Assembly: GCA_937890525.1 (NCBI GenBank)
Contig: CALADI010000007.1
Span: forward strand, 1-8,510
Length of the DNA stretch: 8,510 bases
DNA from: an uncultured Clostridia bacterium
GTDB lineage: Bacteria; Bacillota; Clostridia; Oscillospirales; Oscillospiraceae
Direction of reading: 5' to 3'
Shown: positions 6,108 through 8,510 of the stretch, piece after piece
How positions within the stretch are numbered: the stretch's first letter is position 1
How the letters are laid out: every line of letters starts with the position of its first letter
Position numbers and translations under genes: made by a program
The notes under the pieces: generated by a model
What the model was told of the DNA's origin: nothing
Database searches by the model: none
The model's input: only the letters and a program-made list of their open reading frames with translations

Positions 6108-6140
6108 AAAAAGGGCGCTGCCGGTAGACGGTTAGCCCCC
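6108..6140 (-). terminator. toxin mRNA terminator, copy 2
   Basis: On the minus strand GGGGGCT (6140-6134) pairs with AGCGCCC (6119-6113) with one mismatch, followed by UUUUU (6112-6108). It ends the toxin message just inside the start of the antisense RNA. Confidence 0.6.
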
Positions 6141-6153
6141 TTGTTTGGCTACA

Positions 6154-6197
6154 GAAGTAACCGCACCTTTAGGCTCTGGGGCGGTTACTTCTTTTTT
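6154..6197 (+). terminator. antisense-RNA terminator, copy 2
   Basis: A perfect 11-bp stem GAAGTAACCGC (6154-6164) / GCGGTTACTTC (6181-6191) is followed by TTTTTT (6192-6197). The toxin stop codon (6187-6185) lies within the 3' arm. Confidence 0.92.
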
Positions 6198-6277
6198 ATA
6201 ATCGTAACGATTAAGGTGGCGAGTGATATCAGCACAATACAGAACTGAAACAGTTCCTCATATGTAACAAAACTCAT
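6185..6277 (-). CDS. Hol-Tox family type I toxin, 30 aa, copy 2
   Basis: A 30-residue peptide: a short polar N-terminus (MSFVTYEELFQF), one hydrophobic membrane span (residues 13-27, CIVLISLATLIVTII) and a KKK tail. This is the pattern of putative holin-like toxins (TxpA/BsrG type), which insert in the inner membrane and damage it when unrepressed. The ATG at 6277 follows AAGGGGGTG (6292-6284), spaced six bases, and this ribosome site is locked in a CCCCC/GGGGG hairpin. The mRNA would start near 6382 from TTGACA/TACAAT at 6417-6389 and overlap the convergent antisense RNA at its 3' end. The peptide is identical to copy 3. Toxicity is inferred from the family. Confidence 0.87.
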   Translation of the reverse strand: MSFVTYEELFQFCIVLISLATLIVTIIKKK

Positions 6278-6285
6278 TTCCACCA

Positions 6286-6335
6286 CCCCCTTCCGTAAGG
6301 CAGGGGGCAAAGAAGATCACCCCCTGTTACGGGGG
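6286..6335 (-). promoter_or_regulatory. structured toxin leader with sequestered ribosome site, copy 2
   Basis: The minus-strand leader carries two C5/G5 hairpins in a row: GGGGG/CCCCC at 6331-6335 and 6320-6324, then 6303-6307 pairing with 6286-6290. The second hides the ribosome site. Because both stems use the same runs, alternative pairings between them are possible, which fits the inactive full-length mRNA forms known for type I toxins. The same structure is present in copy 3 (6747-6796). Confidence 0.6.
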
Positions 6336-6388
6336 CGTAACCGCCTATGCGTCTGGCAGCGCCCGGTCCCGAAATCGGAACCACGACC

Positions 6389-6417
6389 ATTGTACCAAGA
6401 ACGGGAGACTCTGTCAA
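6389..6417 (-). promoter_or_regulatory. toxin promoter, copy 2
   Basis: On the minus strand TTGACA (6417-6412), 17-base spacer, TACAAT (6394-6389). The start is expected near 6382, giving a leader of about 105 nt before the toxin ATG. Confidence 0.82.
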
Positions 6418-6446
6418 ACAGAATACGACAGGAACCGCATCCCAGT

Positions 6447-6469
6447 CCCCGGAAAGTTATCTTCCGGGG
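6447..6469. repeat. hairpin between TA copies 2 and 3
   Basis: CCCCGGAA (6447-6454) and TTCCGGGG (6462-6469) form an 8-bp stem with a 7-base loop, followed on the plus strand by GTTTCTATA. It is a weak terminator candidate and insulates the antisense promoter of copy 3 from read-through, if it works. Confidence 0.55.
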
Positions 6470-6532
6470 GTTTCTATATCACCTTGGTGTGTGGAACTGG
6501 GTACGCACCCCTGGTGCAAACCAGAATACCGC

Positions 6533-6560
6533 TTGACAGTCTAAGCAGATGTGCTATAAT
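6533..6560 (+). promoter_or_regulatory. antisense-RNA promoter, TA copy 3
   Basis: TTGACA (6533-6538), 16-base spacer, TATAAT (6555-6560), extended -10. Differs from copy 2 by one spacer base. Confidence 0.88.
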
Positions 6561-6568
6561 GAGCATAG

Positions 6569-6601
6569 AAAAAGGGCGCTGCCGGTAGACGGTTAGCCCC
6601 C
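6569..6601 (-). terminator. toxin mRNA terminator, copy 3
   Basis: Same hairpin and U-run as in copy 2, shifted by 461 bases. Confidence 0.6.
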
Positions 6602-6614
6602 TTGTTTGGCTACA

Positions 6615-6658
6615 GAAGTAACCGCACCTTTAGGCTCTGGGGCGGTTACTTCTTTTTT
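6615..6658 (+). terminator. antisense-RNA terminator, copy 3
   Basis: Same perfect 11-bp stem and six-T run as copy 2, overlapping the toxin stop codon. Confidence 0.92.
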
Positions 6659-6738
6659 ATAATCGTAACGATTAAGGTGGCGAGTGATATCAGCACAATA
6701 CAGAACTGAAACAGTTCCTCATATGTAACAAAACTCAT
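6646..6738 (-). CDS. Hol-Tox family type I toxin, 30 aa, copy 3
   Basis: The peptide and gene sequence are identical to copy 2: polar N-terminus, single membrane span at residues 13-27 and KKK end. The ATG at 6738 has the same G-rich ribosome site in a hairpin. The promoter at 6850-6878 differs from copy 2 only in spacer bases and flanks. The module is complete (toxin, toxin promoter, leader, antisense promoter, both terminators). Two complete identical modules side by side point to recent duplication and cross-silencing. Family function (membrane toxin controlled by antisense RNA) is established knowledge; activity here is inference. Confidence 0.87.
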   Translation of the reverse strand: MSFVTYEELFQFCIVLISLATLIVTIIKKK

Positions 6739-6849
6739 TTCCACCACCCCCTTCCGTAAGGCAGGGGGCAAAGAAGATCACCCCCTGTTACGGGGGCGTA
6801 ACCGCCTATGCGTCTGGCAGCGCCCGGTCCCGAAATCGGAACCATGCCC

Positions 6850-6878
6850 ATTGTACCAAGGACAGGAGGCTCTGTCAA
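6850..6878 (-). promoter_or_regulatory. toxin promoter, copy 3
   Basis: On the minus strand TTGACA (6878-6873), 17-base spacer, TACAAT (6855-6850). Confidence 0.82.
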
Positions 6879-6999
6879 ACAGAATCCGACAGGAACCGCC
6901 ACTGGACGGCGCTGCCCCCCCGGATCCGGCAACGGGTCGTTTGCTGGGGATCTCTCTTTGCAGCCACATAGCGCCGGAGGCGCTTAAAGTCTTTGGCAG

Positions 7000-7033
7000 C
7001 GTAGTTGACACACTACGGCGTTAGTGGTAGAAT
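7000..7033 (+). promoter_or_regulatory. promoter of candidate sRNA, with dyad over the -35 box
   Basis: TTGACA (7005-7010), 17-base spacer, TAGAAT (7028-7033). A perfect dyad CGTAGT (7000-7005) / ACTACG (7012-7017) surrounds the -35 element and could be an operator. No gene follows before the terminator at 7106-7142, so the product would be a small RNA. Confidence 0.75.
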
Positions 7034-7039
7034 GAAAAC

Positions 7040-7147
7040 AAGGTTCGAAGCAATCATTATGGGATTTTCTCAACCATTCTGCCTCAGAACCTTCTCCCTA
7101 TATGGAAGCACCCCGGAGTTTTTTCCTTTCTCCGGGGTGCTTTCATT
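7040..7147 (+). ncRNA. candidate small RNA, ~105 nt
   Basis: It is bounded by a consensus promoter and an intrinsic terminator. The 5' end forms a closing stem AAGGTTC (7040-7046) / GAACCTT (7087-7093) around a 40-base loop, then a short linker and the terminator hairpin. A possible 32-codon frame starting at 7060 lacks a ribosome site. No toxin-like frame is seen on the opposite strand. I do not recognise the family; it could be an orphan antisense or trans-acting RNA. Confidence 0.55.
7106..7147 (+). terminator. terminator of candidate sRNA
   Basis: A perfect 13-bp stem AAGCACCCCGGAG (7106-7118) / CTCCGGGGTGCTT (7130-7142) with a pyrimidine-rich 11-base loop, followed by TTTCATTTG. The stem is strong and the U-run moderate. 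Confidence 0.8.
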
Positions 7148-7203
7148 TGCAATTTAGCCAAAAACCGAGTCGAAATATTGTGCAAGATCTTTTAGAATAA
7201 GTA

Positions 7204-7232
7204 TTGCAATTTAGAAAACGCAATGATATAAT
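7204..7232 (+). promoter_or_regulatory. promoter of the 147-aa gene, with TTGCAATTTAG repeats
   Basis: TTGCAA (7204-7209), 17-base spacer, TATAAT (7227-7232). The 11-base word TTGCAATTTAG occurs here (7204-7214, over the -35 box) and again at 7147-7157, with a related TTGTGCAA between them. Such repeats could be operator half-sites for the ribbon-helix-helix-like product. Confidence 0.75.
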
Positions 7233-7260
7233 ATAACTATGAAAAGGAGGTAACAGATAA

Positions 7261-7704
7261 GTGGAGAAAATGGTACACAACAGACGATACAATACCGACA
7301 CTTCGGATCTGCTTGGAAGCTGGACAAACAACTCTCAAGAAGAAAGCTCTTATTTCGTTGAGGAATTGTACCAGAAACGGTCTGGTGAATATTTTCTGTA
7401 TGGAAAAGGCGGCTCTAAATCCCGCTTTGCCAAGCAGGTCGGATCGCAATGGCTTTCGGGGGAGAAATTTATTCCTCTGACATGGGATGAAGCTAAGGCG
7501 TGGTCTGAAAAACATCTATCACCTGAAGAATATGAGACGCACTTTGGTGATATCACCATGACGGATGAACGACAGACATTCGCCGTCTACATTTCAACCG
7601 GCACGATCCGGCAAATCAGGCGGTCTTGTGCCAAGTCCGGCAAGTCTATGAGTGCCTACATAGAGAACCTCGTATGGGAAGATGTACGAAAAAAAGGTGA
7701 GTAA
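7261..7704 (+). CDS. 147-aa two-domain protein with C-terminal ribbon-helix-helix-like segment
   Basis: The start is the GTG at 7261, because AAGGAGG (7244-7250) lies ten bases upstream; the ATG at 7270 would be too far. Residues 8-95 (RRYNTDTSDLLGSW, EELYQKRSGEYFLYGKGG, FIPLTWDEAKAWSEKHL) match a conserved small domain common in mobile elements and phages of gut Firmicutes, with no assigned function. Residues about 105-140 (FAVYISTGTIRQIRRSC, SGKSMSAYIENLV) have the strand-helix-helix spacing of Arc/CopG/MetJ ribbon-helix-helix proteins. A DNA-binding repressor or antitoxin-like role and autoregulation through the TTGCAATTTAG repeats are inference. It is monocistronic, since the next co-oriented frame is not credible. 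Confidence 0.85.
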   Translation: MEKMVHNRRYNTDTSDLLGSWTNNSQEESSYFVEELYQKRSGEYFLYGKGGSKSRFAKQVGSQWLSGEKFIPLTWDEAKAWSEKHLSPEEYETHFGDITMTDERQTFAVYISTGTIRQIRRSCAKSGKSMSAYIENLVWEDVRKKGE

Positions 7705-7724
7705 TTCGGCGTAAAAACAAAATG

Positions 7725-7752
7725 AAACCCTTTTCATTTTTAGAAAGGGTTT
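7725..7752. terminator. terminator after the 147-aa gene
   Basis: AAACCCTTT (7725-7733) and AAAGGGTTT (7744-7752) form a 9-bp stem, 20 bases after the stop codon. The plus-strand tail GAAAATT is poor in U; the minus-strand tail is U-rich. A second AU-rich dyad (7763-7769 / 7782-7788) follows and may help. Confidence 0.6.
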
Positions 7753-7800
7753 GAAAATTCACAAAATATTGATTTATAACGATATTTTTGTAAAAAAACC

Positions 7801-7829
7801 TTGACCGTGGAGATCAACTGCGGTAAAAT
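7801..7829 (+). promoter_or_regulatory. candidate promoter of an RNA running towards the minus-strand sRNA
   Basis: TTGACC (7801-7806), 17-base spacer, TAAAAT (7824-7829). The start near 7836-7838 coincides with the ATG of a 13-codon frame (MKQVIESLAEGVC, 7838-7879), so that frame would be leaderless. No longer frame follows; the RNA would have an inverted repeat TTCCTTG/CAAGGAA (7883-7889 / 7908-7914) and then run into the segment complementary to the minus-strand sRNA. Confidence 0.6.
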
Positions 7830-7992
7830 AAAAATACATGAAACAAGTGATTGAATCACTAGCGGAAGGTGTCTGCTGACCGTTCCTTGGAAGATAGACA
7901 GGTCATTCAAGGAAACTTAATCAGATAACCACCAGCCATACCTCGCATTACTTTTTCGGTGACGAGGGTCGAGGCGTAAATGATCGGGTCAG

Positions 7993-8030
7993 AAAAAGAC
8001 CCGCCTTACTACTGCAATAGCAAGGCGGGT
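7993..8030 (-). terminator. terminator of the ~69-nt RNA
   Basis: A perfect 9-bp stem ACCCGCCTT (7999-8007) / AAGGCGGGT (8022-8030), followed on the minus strand by CTTTTTCT. On the plus strand the left arm can instead pair through GACCC (7998-8002) with GGGTC (7986-7990), giving mutually exclusive hairpins. Confidence 0.85.
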
Positions 8031-8061
8031 AAAGGCTTGTGACAAATGTTGCCGTTATCAC
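7993..8061 (-). ncRNA. candidate small antisense RNA, ~69 nt
   Basis: It is defined by the promoter at 8068-8096 and the terminator at 7993-8030 on the minus strand. It folds as a 5' hairpin TTGTGA/TCACAA (8037-8042 / 8058-8063, the latter partly at the start site) followed by the terminator. It contains no frame with a ribosome site. It is antisense to any RNA that reads on from the plus-strand promoter at 7801-7829, resembling antisense/target pairs of plasmid copy control or type I systems. Which of these applies is unknown. Confidence 0.6.
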
Positions 8062-8067
8062 AACAAC

Positions 8068-8096
8068 ATCTTAACAAACCAAACCAGGTTTGTCAA
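8068..8096 (-). promoter_or_regulatory. promoter of the ~69-nt RNA
   Basis: On the minus strand TTGACA (8096-8091), 17-base spacer, TAAGAT (8073-8068). The -35 box directly abuts the left inverted repeat of the element at 8097-8445. Confidence 0.82.
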
Positions 8097-8445
8097 GAAA
8101 TACTTTTTGTCAGTGATGAAAGCAACCATAGCGCACAGGGAACTTAGGTGTCAAATTGCCAGCTAACTTCGTGGTAAGGGCAATTCGGACAGCGTTGCGA
8201 AGATTCGTCTTGATACTGCCTAATGGCAGCCATGGAGCGCATTGGAAAGACGAAGAGCATAGCGCCAGCTTCCGCAAAAATGGAACGCTCCGGGGCAGGT
8301 AAGACCTGCCAAACAGTTTGGAGAAGTAAAGATCCCTTGGCTGCGTGAACTGTAACTTGTTTGTTATAGACTCTGCCCTAAGTGCTGATGCTGTCAGCAT
8401 TTAGGGCAGAGCTGTGACAAACCTGTGTTCATCACTAAGTATTTC
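8097..8445. mobile_element. 349-bp segment with imperfect terminal inverted repeats (MITE-like candidate)
   Basis: The left end reads GAAATACTT, six extra bases, AGTGATGAA (8097-8120); the right end is the exact reverse complement without the extra six bases (8428-8445). Inside are several short stems, for example GGCAGGT/ACCTGCC near 8295 and CTGCC/GGCAG near 8217, and the long palindrome at 8359-8422. There is no transposase and no clear target duplication. A minus-strand frame of 96 codons (8110-8400) starts within the palindrome and has no ribosome site. I cannot assign a family; a structured RNA gene is an alternative. Confidence 0.4.
8359..8422. repeat. long palindrome (18-bp core, ~64 bp in total)
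   Basis: The core arms 8371-8388 and 8394-8411 (CTCTGCCCTAA...) pair with one G/A difference around a 5-base loop. An outer GTTTGT / ACAAAC (8359-8364 / 8417-8422) continues the dyad after a short unpaired stretch. No U-run follows on either strand. Confidence 0.85.
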
Positions 8446-8456
8446 GTTGTTTTGTT

Positions 8457-8501
8457 TGGTGGAGATAAGCGGGATCGAACCGCTGACCTCTTGAATGCCA
8501 T
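8457..8501 (-). tRNA. tRNA-Ala(GGC) 3' fragment, probable integration (att) site
   Basis: On the minus strand the sequence holds the anticodon loop ATGGCAT (8501-8495, anticodon GGC), the 3' half of the anticodon stem TCAAG, the variable loop, a full T-arm with stem AGCGG/CCGCT, the 3' acceptor strand TATCTCC, the discriminator A and an encoded CCA (8459-8457). Upstream of the loop the bases (8506-8502, GTTGC) do not pair with TCAAG, so the tRNA body stops here. Such fragments are left by tyrosine-recombinase elements that integrate into tRNA 3' ends. By that logic the element lies to the right, beyond the window, and the left side is its insertion flank. Confidence 0.75.
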
Positions 8502-8510
8502 GCAACTTAG

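Larger units (their letters stand above)
6106..6197 (+). ncRNA. antisense antitoxin RNA (RatA-like), copy 2
   Basis: About 92 nt from the promoter at 6072-6099 to the U-run at 6192-6197. It converges on the toxin gene and covers its last codons and the whole 3' untranslated part of the toxin mRNA, giving roughly 90 bases of perfect complementarity. This is the layout of txpA/RatA and bsrG/SR4 type I systems, in which the antisense RNA pairs with the toxin mRNA 3' end and promotes its decay. The RNA itself is inferred from promoter, terminator and position; expression is not shown here. Confidence 0.75.
6013..6438. repeat. direct repeat unit A carrying TA module copy 2
   Basis: About 426 bases are repeated at 6474-6899 with an offset of 461 and only scattered substitutions. 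The unit starts CTATATCACC and ends GACAGGAACCGC. It contains the antisense promoter and RNA, the toxin gene, its structured leader and the toxin promoter. The 35 bases between units are not repeated. Confidence 0.9.
6567..6658 (+). ncRNA. antisense antitoxin RNA (RatA-like), copy 3
   Basis: The sequence is identical to the antisense RNA of copy 2, so each RNA should silence either toxin. The stem and U-run of its terminator are at 6615-6658. Confidence 0.75.
6474..6899. repeat. direct repeat unit B carrying TA module copy 3
   Basis: The second copy of the unit at 6013-6438. The antisense RNA and toxin coding segments are identical between copies. The differences I see are scattered in the region before the antisense promoter and in the toxin promoter/leader region (for example around 6845-6890), outside the RNA-RNA overlap. 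Confidence 0.9.

Noticed and set aside
6347..6544. 65-codon plus-strand frame across the toxin promoter region
   Set aside because: It starts within a hairpin, has no ribosome site, and runs antisense through the toxin promoter and leader of TA copy 2.
7143..7331. 62-codon minus-strand frame as a possible toxin for the sRNA at 7040-7147
   Set aside because: It runs antisense through the promoter and ribosome site of the 147-aa gene, has no ribosome site of its own, and lacks a single defined membrane span.
5460..8060. Template repeat for the DUF6273 variable windows
   Set aside because: I looked for a second copy of the NSSG...GVCFGF coding segment in the non-coding region on both strands and saw none; the repeats there belong to the toxin-antitoxin units.
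8110..8400. 96-codon minus-strand open frame
   Set aside because: Its ATG lies inside the loop-proximal part of a long palindrome with no ribosome site, the composition is atypical (many Ser/Leu/Arg/Cys), and the opposite strand is similarly open. It fits structured or repeat DNA better than a gene, though conservation could not be tested.

Overview
The window looks like accessory DNA from a gut Clostridia (Oscillospiraceae/Lachnospiraceae-like) genome. This rests on the AGGAGG-type ribosome binding sites, sigma-A promoters of TTGACA/TATAAT form, a YodL + DUF4314 protein, Hol-Tox type I toxins, and a tRNA-Ala(GGC) 3' sequence of Clostridia type. No genus can be fixed from this window alone.

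Region 1 (1-5457, minus strand) is a compact set of eleven co-oriented genes read right to left. In transcription order they encode a 140-aa unknown protein, a YodL-DUF4314 protein, a 174-aa unknown, a 315-aa unknown, a 193-aa protein with a Cys-rich tail, an 84-aa zinc-ribbon-like protein, a 58-aa basic protein, a 155-aa protein with an N-terminal Cys cluster, and three tandem DUF6273-like paralogs, the last cut by the window edge. Gaps are short or overlapping, so an operon is likely. Its candidate promoter is at 5654-5682, and an intrinsic terminator at 5502-5541 lies inside the leader, which suggests attenuation. The set resembles the poorly characterised cargo of integrative/conjugative elements or phage-like islands.

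The two complete DUF6273-like paralogs are nearly identical except for an 11-codon C-terminal window. There every codon ends in C/T, third positions are mostly conserved, and most first/second-position differences involve an A. This resembles variable regions of diversity-generating retroelements, but no reverse transcriptase or template repeat is present here.

Region 2 (5458-7260) has no large gene but is dense in RNA-scale signals. It holds two near-identical (about 425 bp) type I toxin-antitoxin units, each with a 30-aa membrane toxin, a convergent antisense RNA, both promoters and both terminators. It also holds one decayed third copy and an unrelated candidate sRNA (about 7040-7147).

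Region 3 (7261-7704, plus strand) is a 147-aa two-domain protein ending in a ribbon-helix-helix-like segment, with its own promoter.

Region 4 (7705-8510) holds two convergent promoters that would make overlapping RNAs, a 349-bp segment bounded by imperfect inverted repeats and containing a long palindrome, and finally a 45-nt tRNA-Ala 3' fragment on the minus strand. That fragment looks like an integration (att) site of an element lying to the right of the window.
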